A stretch of DNA of 64,000 nucleotides from Absidia repens (taxonomy: Eukaryota > Mucoromycota > Mucoromycetes > Mucorales > Cunninghamellaceae), in contig MCGE01000006.1 in assembly GCA_002105175.1 (NCBI GenBank), positions 1,178,001 to 1,242,000 on the forward strand, written 5' to 3'. Positions within the stretch are counted from its first letter, which is position 1, and each line of letters starts with the position of its first letter. A program made the translations under genes and the position numbers. The notes beneath the pieces were generated by a model. The model had not been told where the DNA came from, searched no databases, and saw nothing but the letters and a program-made list of their open reading frames with translations. Shown in pieces: positions 12,410 through 23,859 of the stretch.

Positions 12410-14000
12410 CGTATTTAATAAACAAATAGTTATAATGAAAATAAAAAATAATCAAAGAGCGGCAAAAAGTGAGTGAATAAAAAGGATATGAGTAAAAAAA
12501 AAAAATAGTAAAAAAAAAAAGTGAAGAAGAAGCGAAAGAGAAGTAAAAAAAAAGCCCGCCCTGATAATTTTTGTTTTATAGAGCACAAAAAAAAAAAAAA
12601 AAGATTGCATAAAATCATACTGTTCATTTTTTCGACCAATCGAAACTCAGCTACAAAGGAATGTTGAATGTGGTCGGTTTTTTATTCACCCCTTTTTGGT
12701 TTATTATACCCATAATATATATTCAATCATTACAATATCATTCTTCGTTTGGATACTATGGGACCTTATGCCAGAAATACAGACTGGTGAGTAACGGAAT
12801 ATTTTATTTGAAAAAATACGGGGGGGGGGAAGAGGTTCAATGATCAATCGATTATCGGACTGTGAACATATCCTAGATCACTAAAAATCTAAAAATAAGG
12901 CACTTCATCCAACTGTCATTTTACCTACAAACTGTTACCAAAACCCGCATTCTCCCATGCTTTCATCATTTAGCTTACAGTATAATCATTCCCTGAGAAA
13001 TATAATAAATGAAAGAAAAAGAAAGGATACAGTATAAAGACCCGTTTAAAGTATAGCTCATAAAAAAAATCAAAAACGGTGATGATCGACAAAGAGTCAT
13101 GCTGTATATTTCCGCTTGACTAATTCTTTTGTACGATGATACAGAAGTCTTTGGAGGTAGTATGAATAAACTGACTAGTAGTGGTGTGATGGATGAACTT
13201 TTTTTTTGTACGATGCGAATGGATGAGAGAGAAAGTAAAGAAACTGTCTGTGCGCGCATAGAAAAAAAAAGGTTAAACAAAAACATAAGGGATTCACAAG
13301 AAATGCAATAATGTAGTAGCTTGTAAATTCTCGTGTATCTCATACTATTCGGTCAAGACCGCTAGATGGCCCTAATAACAAATAAAGAAAAAAACAGCGG
13401 TAAAGACGATGTGGGTCTACTACATGCTTTGTATCACCTAGAATAATTCAACGTCCGATCATGCATTGGAAAATAGGCGAGCAAAAAAAAAAAAGAGAGA
13501 ATTATGGCATTCACATGAATTGTGAAGACAGTCTTGTGGTACATTGTAAAATGATCATCCAATCAATTCATTTAGGTCTGGATTTTAAAAAAAATTGAAC
13601 AGAAACCCAATGTTATGGACAATATTTCCATATACCTTTACCAGTAATACTTTACACATTTGTTATCATCAATCATCACGGTCTCATGTACCATATCATC
13701 ATCAGCCCCTCTTTTTCGATACTTTAGGAGAATAATGCTCCTTCAGGATAGATTCATTGTCAAAAAATGATCCCATTCAAATTCATACTCTAGCCTGGAT
13801 TCCTTGGATATTGTCAACATCTTATGCATATTTTATTAGGTAACATTTATCAATCATAATCAACAGGAGGTACAAAAAAAAAAAAAAGGTATAACATAAT
13901 ATGCTATCATTTTACTGGGTCCCAGTTCAATGGTAAAAAAAAAAAAAAAAAAGAAAAAGGTAAAACTATACTACAACTACTAACTAGTAATACTAAAAAC
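12410..14000. other. Intergenic, no gene seen
   Basis: Upstream region of the Myb gene, then AT-rich spacer with many A-runs (12492-12600, 13484-13494, 13875-13887, 13935-13951). Open frames here (for example minus 13343-12975) are hydrophobic low-complexity sequence with no splice support, so I list no gene. Confidence 0.5.
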
Positions 14001-14009
14001 TACACCTCA

Positions 14010-14860
14010 TCATCGTCCACAGCTGTCATCTTCTTTGGCTAGTTTTATTAGTAGATCAACAGTCATCCATTTTGGTGCACCGCATCCATCTACAAGGCAG
14101 ATAAAAAAAAAAAAAAAAAGGACGTCATATGTTACAGTTCACACAGTTTTCATCGACAAGCTTGCCCAGGGCCACCACATATTGACTTACCGCCGCCGGT
14201 GTTGCTGCTGCTGCCCATCTGTTGCCATTGCCTTTCCTAGTCATAATCACCATTAACGCATCGAGGGACCATACCGTTCTTGCAGACCAAAATCCTTCCT
14301 TTTCACAAGTCCTTTTCACATCCAGGGTATCATGTCATGTCACGTAGATCCAACTTCACATATACATACACCGCCTCCGCAGTCGTCTCAAATTTGAATA
14401 TCTTAAATATGCGTTGCATCGTTGTACTTTTTTGTTGTTCTTGTGCCAGCTTCCACCTTTCCTTCATTGTTGTTGGTGCTGAGCCGTGGCTGCAGTTGTG
14501 TTATGTTGCTGTGGTCGTTGCTATTGGTACTGATCGTGCTGAGCTGTTTGCTGGTGTTGCTGTGATCATCCATTATTGCTTGGTGTAGTTTATTTCAGCT
14601 ATGCATGAGCTGACCTAATCCCCTCCCATTCATGTCAGGTTCTATATATGAGAGGGATTTCACCATCGTCATTGTGATCACCTTGATATGCAGTTTCGTT
14701 CAAAGCTGCCATTTGTCATGCCTAGACACTTCAATATAAGCAAACCCCGATTGTCCTGTTGCTCACCGACTGACTAGGTAGAGATCCAGGGTCCACGCTA
14801 TCCAGGCCATGCTATTATCCATTCGCCCCCGAGTATAGGTTCATGTTTTTTTTTTTTTCT
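14010..14860 (-). pseudogene. Decayed coding-like stretch, family unknown
   Basis: The minus strand holds a series of coding-looking segments that no single frame joins. From right to left: MAWIAWTLDLYLVSR (about 14815-14775), MAALNETAYQGDHNDDGEI (about 14715-14640), MDDHSNTSKQLSTIST... (14573-14403), then FKFETTAEAVYVYVKLDLRD (about 14400-14340), then KEGFWSARTVWSLDALMVIM (about 14300-14240), then SQYVVALGKLVDENCVN. The last can be spliced with a short T-rich intron to YGCGAPKWMTVDLLIKLAKE ending at about 14011. GC content is higher than in the neighbourhood. Stops and frame changes between segments suggest a dead gene or element remnant. I do not recognise the family, and a badly resolved multi-exon gene remains possible. 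Confidence 0.35.
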
Positions 14861-15009
14861 CCCTGGTTTAGCCATCGCCAATGGTGTACTAAAATGGTAG
14901 ATCAAGTCAAATCAAGAAGTTTTTTCTTTGAAGAGAAAAAGAAAAAAAATTACCTAGCGGTAATTCAAAATATGAAAAGGGGGCAAGTATGAAGATGTAC
15001 TTTGGAGCC

Positions 15010-15215
15010 AAGTGCAAGGTCAACAAACCGTTGCTATGGGTCATCAAACTGTTGCAGTGAATCTTCAAAGTGGTTATAATGGGTCATCAAGCTGTTGTAG
15101 TGGAGTTTCAAGCTGTTGTGGTGGTGGGGTAATTGAGCTGCTGTGGTAGTGGGGTCTCTGAGCTGCTGTGGTGGCGGGGCGGGGTCTCTGAGCTGCGTGG
15201 CGGGGGGTCTCGAAA
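15010..15215 (+). repeat. Degenerate minisatellite, unit about 20-30 nt
   Basis: Imperfect tandem units around the core AGCTGTTGTGGTGG / GAGCTGCTGTGGTAG, preceded by units starting GGGTCATCAAGCTGTTG. At least seven units can be followed, growing more G-rich to the right. On the minus strand one frame reads as Gln/Leu/Pro-rich repeats (QQLETP, QQLDDP), so it may be the repeat domain of the decayed sequence next to it. Confidence 0.75.
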
Positions 15216-16699
15216 TGGCTGTGGTTCATTGGGTGATAAAAAAAAAACGAGCCCCCCCAGACACACATATGAGATTTAATGTTGACATAGCAGCAGCTTC
15301 CTCTATTTTATTTTTTCGTCTTCATTTGCATTATGATTTTTGGAAAGTAAATATTATCCCCTGGTATATATATGTTTTGTAGACGAAAGTTTCAGTAATA
15401 CAACGTTAAATAATTCGGCAAAAGGGGTTAACCGTGGCAAAATCCATTTATGGCTACTATTGCGGAAAGTCAATATTTTTTGGGGGGACTTGAAGTCACA
15501 CTTAACATTTGTCTGTGTAGTATTTTTTTTTTCTTTTTCATCAGCTTTTTTCCCATGTGATGCATCAGGGCTGTGATGGGTTTATTCTGTTTGGCTCTTA
15601 CTACTGGGATACTAGAAAAAAAAAACATGTTTTTATCGCTTATTGTCGTTATTATTCAATCTTCTACAAAAGGCCTATCTGATCAATTGATTCGTATGAC
15701 GATATTTGGCAGAGGATTTTGAGAACGATCTTTTATAAAGGTTATTCTATGATATTGAAGTTGAATAGACGAGAGGAGAATAAAGACATTTTTTTTTATT
15801 ATCATCAGTTTCCCTATTGTATCATCCTTCTAGTTGTAACAGTCTACAAACCTAGTGTATCTCTTTGGGAAAGGGGTCTCTTCTTTTACATATCTTTGTA
15901 TGAAGTATCGAATGAGAAAAAAGGAGGTCTTGAATGTCTATTTTTGAAATGGAAATGGCTTGTATTTGCTTTTCTTTATTCTGGTGGACACATGTTTGTT
16001 TGAACTTGATCTTATTTGACGATACATCGAAGATATAAAATGAAGGCGCTGTGTAGATGGTGTCAGGGGAAAGGATAATGGCCCTAGAGTGTGGTGACAG
16101 TTGAATGCTGGATGGCGTATATGATTTGCCTTGAACAAGACGGATCTATGCCGGTTATACTGGCAAAATTGGTTTAGCATGGAACAATATGTGATCTGGA
16201 TGGGTTATTTTGGGTGTAAGATGCACAAGACTAAGCAAGATGATTAGATTAGTTTTTATTAGTATCATATTTTAGTGATAGTTTGTAAATTAGATACAGA
16301 ATGTCAGAAATAATAAAAGTGAAGTTTCCATATAGCAAAAGAATAAAACAGATTGTAGCGAATATTGGGACAAGAATAGGGATATAAGAAGAGGACAGGC
16401 TTTTATTACTGGTGAGAGTTTGCATGGAAAATGGAACAGGACAGAAAAAAAAAACAGAAAGGGGGGGGGGTAATAGTAAGGGGATGCAATTCAACATGAT
16501 CGTAAAGTAACCTTGATTGTTACAATGGTTTATATTCCATTTCAAAATATCCTCGCTCTTACAAAATCTGATCTATTGGATATCAGGGAAGGAGAGAGGT
16601 TGATGAAGCGGGGCCTTTAATGAAAATAACGAGCCGGACATGTACACTGCGTTCATCTAATGGATGGGTTCATGGTGGGTGAATCAATGAGTATGTATT
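15216..16699. other. Intergenic, no gene seen
   Basis: AT-rich spacer. Open frames such as plus 15719-16003 have no recognisable motif or splice support. A G-run lies at 16461-16470. Confidence 0.5.
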
Positions 16700-18186
16700 T
16701 GGTGAAACACTCATAAACTAGACACAGAGCAACATTGTTTACCTTCCGATTGGTTAGTTGATGGTTAGTAAAACGGTATACTTTATTGAGGCATTAGTAG
16801 ATACTAAAACTAAAGATGAGGGATCCATTGTAATAAGAGAATTAGTGGAAGGATCTATTAAACGAAGCTTGAGAGAGATTAAAGTGAGATTTGAAAAAAA
16901 AAGGAACACTAATCTAAAGGAACGGTTGTAAAATGGGTGGCAACGCACTGTACAAGACATGAAAAGGTTAAAGGCCTTTATTTATTGAAATATAACAACA
17001 GTCAACACTAATCACAAGGAGGTGATGGTGGTAAAAAGGTGAATCTATTACACAAGACATTTGAGAGACTAATAGTACGTTTTTCATTGAAGCATGTAAA
17101 AAAAAGATATTTTTATTCAACTTATATAGGAACTATGGACTAACTAAGGCTGAACTAAGCTAATGAAGACATCGAAAGATCATCTAATGGTAGGGTTAAA
17201 TCCTGATTCCAAAATGAAAGGGTTTCCCATGCATCTTGTAATCCCTTTTCTGAAACCCTTCTAAACTAGTCCTGACACTAATCTAAGTCCAACATAACCC
17301 CATTGAAGTTGAATGGTGAAGAAAAAAATGAAGGAGAAAAAAAAAAATGAAAAGAAAGAGAGCGAAAAATTAAAACTGGCGAAAAATAAATATTCACGTG
17401 GGCGGGATTTCAATTCTTTTTTTGTCTCTTGTCAGGAACCCTCCTTTTATATTTTGTAACAGCACCGTACACCATCATCTTCCAACATTGTCAGTATGGT
17501 TGCTCATGTAGTAATCTGGGCTAGTTTGTTTAAACCACTTCACTGTAGAATAGCATGTCGCTCACCGTAGGATAGCGTATGGTACGCTCTTTGTTTGATC
17601 TAGTTTATTTGGCAATATATTAATTGTACAGCAAGATACCTCCAACACACGTGTTCCATATTTACCCTCACATACGTCTAATTGCTTTACACTTTGATAT
17701 GTGTGATATACCATTTGACAGATTTGTTTTGTAATCTTAGCTTATATCTACATCGGGATAAAAATGTCTTTTGTTTGTTTTTACACTGTCTCTCATACAC
17801 GCTCAGTTTATCTTGTCGTATGGCTAAATGGTGTGTATGTGTGTTGAAAAAGAAAAAGGAGAAAATATGTATTGGATATAGAATAATACCGATCAAGCGT
17901 TTTCTCGGTGCTCCGTCGACTCTATCGAGTTTCTTAATGAATGGGTAAGAGGAATTTCTTGAAAAATTGTCGCGGTACACGTTTGAAAAAAACTAGTGAG
18001 GGAAGGACACATAAGAAATAAGCAACAATGAGCTTATAAGCCTATAGCAATGGAGGTGCACTGGAAGATTCAGTAGTCAGTTTATCCGCATAACATTTCT
18101 TTTGTTTTTTATGGAGACGGCGACGTCTTTAGAATTGCAATTTCGACCCAACCAAAAACAGACGATCAGCTCCAAATGACCAACGC

Positions 18187-18217
<31 letters not shown>

Positions 18218-18320
18218 GAAAAGCAAAGTTCACGCCAACCTCGCAATATTGTTTCTGTCTACCTCTACTATCATATTGCGGGTTTCAACGTTTTATTGTC
18301 AAGTAAAATAAATATGCTCT
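16700..18320 (+). repeat. Dispersed repeat, copy C (long form)
   Basis: One of the two longest copies. It starts with ACTCATAAA near 16709, shared with copy D, then follows the family order: TACTTTATTG near 16778, ACACAAGACATTTGAGAG near 17050, CTGAACTAAGCTAATG near 17151, ATGCATCTTGTAATCCC near 17230, CTTCTAAACTAGTCCTGACA near 17262 and TTCACGTGGGCGGG at 17393. The distal third is shared with D (CACTGTAGAATAG near 17542, a second TAGGATAG-like copy near 17566) and with A (GAGGAATTTCTTGAAAAATTG near 17950, CTACTATCATATTGCGG near 18266). Non-coding. Confidence 0.8.
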
Positions 18321-18657
18321 GCAGTTTCCGTGTAATCGAAGTTTTTTGACATTCTTCATAACTGCATCATGTGAGATATCAATATCAAAACAACATAAAA
18401 AGACAACGATATTGGGACAAAAGTATGGTAGAAGAATAAGATAATTTTTTATTAATGGTAATAGTGTGTAAGAAAATAGAATAGTAGAATAGAGTAGGAT
18501 ATTGGATGGCATGAATAACAAATAGATAGATAAATGAATAACTAAAAAGAGGGGATGGGGCTTTTATATCAAATAAAAAAACAGCAAAGATAAATACTAT
18601 ATACAGTACAACAAAAGAGACAATTCTAATCTATAATATTCCCTATAGAAGCAATAG

Positions 18658-18691
<34 letters not shown>

Positions 18692-18693
18692 AG

Positions 18694-21600
18694 TCAGTCT
18701 CTATCATCCATCTGTGTAGATGTTTTGATTACCTGAGAATAATATTGGAAGGTGTCATAAAGCCTAGTGAATAAATTACCACAACTGTTGACAATTAACT
18801 TATCCACAAAGCTTTCCAGTTGAGGATCGGTCAAAGGGAATTGGAACCTTTCTTTGAGTTGGTAGAGGACGTGTTGAGAACCATTTTCAAAGCAGGGCAA
18901 ATGGGAGCTTTTACTCATCATTTCCACCAATAGTAAAATGTTGTCACCATACTTGCGGACAGCCTTGAATGCCTGTTTCATCAGCATACGATACTTGCCA
19001 AACAGTTCACTATCCATTCCACCAAGAACATCAATATATTCTTGAGACAGCTTGAAGGGCGCCATTTCAAATCCTACAGATCCTGGTGAGTTGGATAATA
19101 CAAACCCGAAATCAATGTCTATATATATAGATAAAGCACGAATGGTAAGTTCTAGTTCTCTCAATTAAAACAATTCCACACATTCTTATATTGAACTTAC
19201 GAATAAGGTGACCTTGGTCATCAATGAGTAAGTTGCCGTTGTGCCTGACAAAAAAAAAAAAAAAAAAAAAAAAGGGAAGAACAAATATAAGGTTAGTGCC
19301 AGTTCCATTTCACGATTGAGCATGGACACACAAAGTGCAACCATACAAATATCATTCTTTGTCACACGGCCTATTCTTCCTCACACGCTTACCTATCCTT
19401 GATTTGTAACAGATAGCAGGCAATTGAATAACCAACCAAACTTTTCATAAATGCGTCCTGCGCTGCCCTAAAAGTAGATGAAGTCGGGGGTCCCCATCTC
19501 TGCAAAATAAAAATCAGTCTATATTTTTCAATGATGTTAATCCGATGTCATTTATACCTGTTCAAAAAAGTCTCGCAAGGTATAAACCGAGTCATCTTTT
19601 TTGGTATATGCATTTTTCTTGATGGAATGAATGGATATGGTGTTTCGAATAGTTTCAATCAATCCAGAATTGTCCGAAGTTACCAAAACTCTATAGCTGT
19701 ATATACATATATATGAGTCAGTATTTTTTTTTTTTTTTTTTTTTGGTGTCAATTTCCATTTGTTCTTACTATTGCACCCAGGCGTCAACACCAGCATCTT
19801 GCCAAATTTTTTGCATTTCACGAATAAGTTGGATCGCAAATTGTTCTTGTCGTAAATCAGTGCCTTGCTTCACAATGACTGATAGTAATCGCCAATTTGG
19901 TAAATGGCCAAACGGGGAAGTTTCCCGGATCCTTTCCTTTTTGACTTGCCAAGCTTCAGAGAAGACAGCCGCTAAGAAGAAGAAGAAAAAGACAACCATT
20001 AATAACCTATCCAGTCTCCCTATTTCTCTCGCTTTCGTTTCCGCTTTCCCCATTGATTATCTTACCGCTGGGATCATCCTTGTTCATCATCATCATCGAG
20101 CGTGGTTCATCTTTCATTCCAAAATTATTCTTGTTGCTGCCATTATCAGGTTCATTTCCGCCTTGATGGATGTCGAGAGCCTGTTCCGATTCATATTGTT
20201 GTGCCGCTATCGCTTCCAATCGTTGTTCCTCCAAAGACACCATTTGATCAATAACACGTTGTCGAATAGCATGTACCATAGGTTGGGCTGGATCATTCGC
20301 ATCCTGTTGTTGAAGTTGTGCTAACATGATGGCGGCTGTTCGCATTTGCCGAGAAAAGTCCGAGGATCCCAACACACCATCAGCATCATCGTCCATCATG
20401 TTAGTTAATGACTCCTCGCCAAACGTCTTTTTGTGCCCAGTCGATTCCGAGGCGGAGATCTTATTGGTGATTGTCCCCAAATCCATAGTATCATCATCAT
20501 CTTTGTCGTCGTCATGCAATTCTCGTGTCCCATGCTGTTGCGCGTGATTGTCCATTATATCTTGTCCATAAGCAACCAAAGGAACATCCATTTCATTGGC
20601 ACTGGCTTTGATACCTTCAAGTTCCAAACACATCCCATCATCTAAAACCTCAATCATCAAAAGATACGGAGCCTACAACACAATTATATATATAAATAAA
20701 TGAATAAAACTGCGACAGCGATATGAGTACGTATATAAATATATATTGACTTACCCGTTCGGCCGAGTTGAGTACTACAGCATCTGAAGGACTCACCCGA
20801 ACTACGCGATGATGAAGAGAAGAGCAACTTCCAGAGCACCAAAGAGGCAGACATATTTCCGCAGGTAGATTATGATTGAGTAACGTCAATTCTGCATGGA
20901 GGGCACTGACACGAGCAAGTTTTGGCAAAGCCACCAACCGTTCGGCAATATCCGAGAGAGCCACGAGGAATTGCATTTCGTATTGAAAATAGCCCGACCG
21001 CACCCATTGGTGTTCATGCTGTAGATGTTGTCGTTTTGTCTTGTTACTGTTGTTGTTGGCATGCGTCAAAGAATCCGAGGATGTTCTTGGTGAGAAGAAA
21101 GAAGAAGTGGAAGAAGAGGAGCGAATGAGGGTAGGGAGATGTTGACCCGATGATGATGAGTCGTCCTGTAGTGGCGATGGCGGTGGTAAGCTGGACGTGT
21201 ATTGTCGTCGTAAGAGATAATCATCATGGTGGTTGGATGAGAAGGGTGCAGGTGATGGAGGATGACCGTCGTTGAGTGGAACGGAGGAAGATCCCATGAT
21301 CCTTGTATTCACATTTAAAGTGGGTGAAGCCGTCCTGTCTTCAATACTGCTCGAACCACCGCTTACCATTCGATGCATGCGCTGAAATGATTTATGTTGC
21401 GACCACTTTATGTGACTTGAGAGATATCGTGATAATGAGAATGCTTTGCCGCCGTGTAAGTCTTCTAATGACACCGAGAATGAGAAGGGTCGAGTGGGTG
21501 AAAGAGGCTGAGGACGATCAGAGGAAGAATCCATAGAGCGCTGTGACGATTGCCGACTGTGAAGCGGAGGAAGAGAAGAGGCGGATGATGGTGGTCTAGA

Positions 21601-22349
21601 TAAATTGTCACCATCCTCATTTTTGTTGGTATCGAGTTCCAGTGTGTTTTCGATATCCCAGTGTTGTTGGCTATGTCGATCTTCATTTATTGTTGTAGAT
21701 CCCGTTACTGATGGTTGATATTGATTTGCTGTTGCTGTTGCTGTTGCGATATCCATATCGTCATCGTCATCGTCATCAACATCGCAGTGAATGCCTTGAT
21801 TTTCAGTAGTATCGATCCAATCAGTCGGTTGCAATTGATCTGCTAATAAATTAGCTTGACACTTGTTCAAAACCCGTTCACATAGTAAGTAAGATGGTGA
21901 AGTGGGATCTGAAGACCAGTCTGACATGTAAGTTTGTAAATACCAAATACTCTAAAATCACATGGTTAAAAAATTGAGTTTAACTTCAGACCTAAATCCT
22001 ATACATATAAAATAAAAGAGTGTACTTACCATTACTGCAAAATGGGGAGATTTTTTTCCCAAATCAATCAGAGTATCCTCCAGAGCAGTCGACGTTTTAG
22101 GTTGAGTGACCAAAAGATGCCTATCAGAAGAACAACAGTAAATAAAAGAGAATGATACATGTATATTTTGTTTACTTACATGAGTTGTGGCAAAAAGAAT
22201 TCGATTTCTACAGAAGGAAACTTCTTCAAAGCATCACATAAATAGTGTTGAATGTCATCCTTGTCAGAGTACTTGAAGAGATAGGTGACAGCAATCCAAG
22301 CATTGAAGAATTCAGAGTTGAATAACCGCAGTAATGAGTCGTTGACCAT
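18694..22349 (-). CDS. pik1: Phosphatidylinositol 4-kinase, Pik1/PI4K-beta type
   Basis: Nine exons, 993 residues, all phases closing: 22349-22180, 22120-22030, 21951-20755, 20672-20066, 19971-19770, 19696-19558, 19499-19393, 19244-19201 and 19118-18694. It phosphorylates phosphatidylinositol at position 4; known Pik1 enzymes act at Golgi and nucleus and supply PI4P for secretion. The N-terminus (MVNDSLLRLFNSEFFNAWIA, then SIWYLQTYMSDW) matches the lipid kinase unique helical region. A long Ser/Asp-rich middle follows. The C-terminal kinase domain shows YRVLVTSDNSGLIETI, the catalytic loop DRHNGNLLID (about 837-846), the metal-binding DFG at 855-857 and SNSPGSVGFEMAPFKLS, all diagnostic. Length is near the yeast protein (about 1,070). 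Introns 5 and 7 carry poly-T (coding strand poly-A and poly-T respectively). Nothing suggests inactivity. Confidence 0.95.
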
Positions 22350-22880
22350 GTCTTATAGAGAGAAGGATAGTTGAAGCTGTACCTGAAATACAGTAAAAAA
22401 TATAGATTAGTTTGCTTGTGCCTGGAAGATGAAGTGAAGTCTTTTCCTACCTCTAGGTATTGGACAGTCAGTATTTTGTAAGTTTCTTCTTCGATCGTAC
22501 ACTCGATGGAATATATTCTCTTCTTTGTTTTTCAAGAAAAAAAAAGAGCGGTAATGAAATAAGAGAATATATACGATAGCGTGGATGGGGATATAAAATA
22601 AAAAGGCAATGATGAAAAGAATGAAGAGAAAAAAAAAAAAGAGGCAAAAAAAAATTGATTGTTACAGTTGTTCGAATTTTAAACTTCCGACGAGCTTAAA
22701 ATTATTCTAAAAAAACCCTCAACTGTTTTTTACTATCGTTTTCGTTTTTTTACTATGGTGAAAACGAAAAAGCAAGTATACAAAATTTTTATTATTGTTG
22801 TTATTATTTCTATTGATTAAAAACTCACTACACTACTATTCATTTATAGGGGAGGGGGGTTAGGCAAACGTAACAAAAAA
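22350..22880. other. Spacer between pik1 and the homeodomain gene
   Basis: Holds the pik1 5' leader and promoter (minus strand) and the 3' flank of the homeodomain gene. AT-rich; no additional gene seen. Confidence 0.5.
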
Positions 22881-23859
22881 TCATAATGTCGTTTTGAAAA
22901 GTTCAATGACTGATTTTGGTCTTTTCTTGGCAGGGGGATGGGATTCATCACCGCTACGCAAAGATAGATTCTCAAATCCTTGGTGGATACTATGCTTTCT
23001 TGGCGCAATGGACTGGACATACGGTGGGGTTGGCGGGGTGGCTTGATTATATGGCGGAGTGGAGGAAGATGGCATGGCGGTGATAGATGCTGGGCGTCTG
23101 GGTACTGATGGAGGAGGCATGGGAGCTATGGGCTGCAGAGAAGACGTAGGGCGATGTGGTGTAGTTGTAGGGTGGTTAGAAGGCGAGTCTGGGAATGCAT
23201 ATGAGGCTCGCCGTGGATGATGTGGTGCATATTGAATAAAGGGCTGGTGTGGTAATGGCGGTACGGGATGCATAGGGGCTGGATTAATAGGCTGTAGGTA
23301 TTGGTTCTGATGTTGATGATCAGGCCAAGGATGTGAATCGTATCTTGCTGAACTGCCATTATTGGGATTGGACATGGTCGCCGCTGCTACTCTAGCCCGA
23401 CTAGCCTTGGCTCGTCTGTTTTGGAACCAAACCTAGAGTAGATAGAATAGTTTATTAGTATTAGATATTTTTTATATTCGTGGTTATGATCGTTTAATAA
23501 AACCTTTTTCATTTTTTTATGATCTACATATGTATGCTTTTAAATATTTTTACCTGTACTTCTCGTTTCGTCATGTCAAGTTCGTCAGCAAGATTCTCTC
23601 GAACTTCCGAGCTTGGGGTATCGGTTTGTTGAAATATTTCCATTAATCGATTAAATTGTTGTGTAGATATTCGTTTTCGTTTTGCTTTTGGTGCATCCTC
23701 AGTAACAAATCCATGCCAAGTTTTTCTATTTTCTTTTTTTTCTTCTGAAGTGAGTTTTCTAGAAGAGGCAATAGGATCAACGCTGTCATCATTCAGAAGT
23801 GCAGATATGGCTAATGAACTTCTGCGACTATTACCAGAATCATACTCATCAGAATCCAT
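22881..23859 (-). CDS. Homeodomain protein; stop directly after the homeodomain, C-terminal frame displaced
   Basis: Exon 1 23859-23554 (102 codons) splices in phase 0 to an exon starting at 23433 with VWFQNRRAKA. The homeodomain spans about residues 58-115: a basic start KAKRKRIST, helix 1 and 2, and recognition helix KREVQVWFQNRRAKA with the invariant WF-N-R residues, so DNA binding in the nucleus is expected. Read strictly, the frame ends in TAG at 23394-23392 just after RAKASSG. Deleting one base in AGTTCGGGCT opens a continuous frame for 164 more residues rich in Pro/His/Ser (MSNPNNGSSARYDSHPW... to the TGA at 22881). I annotate the full span and flag the break: sequencing error, recent mutation, or a truly short protein are all possible. 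Upstream start is the first ATG of MDSDEYDSGN. Confidence 0.8.

Noticed and set aside
12975..13343. 122-codon minus-strand open frame
   Set aside because: Composition is hydrophobic/Ser-rich as expected from AT-rich spacer; no motif or intron signals.
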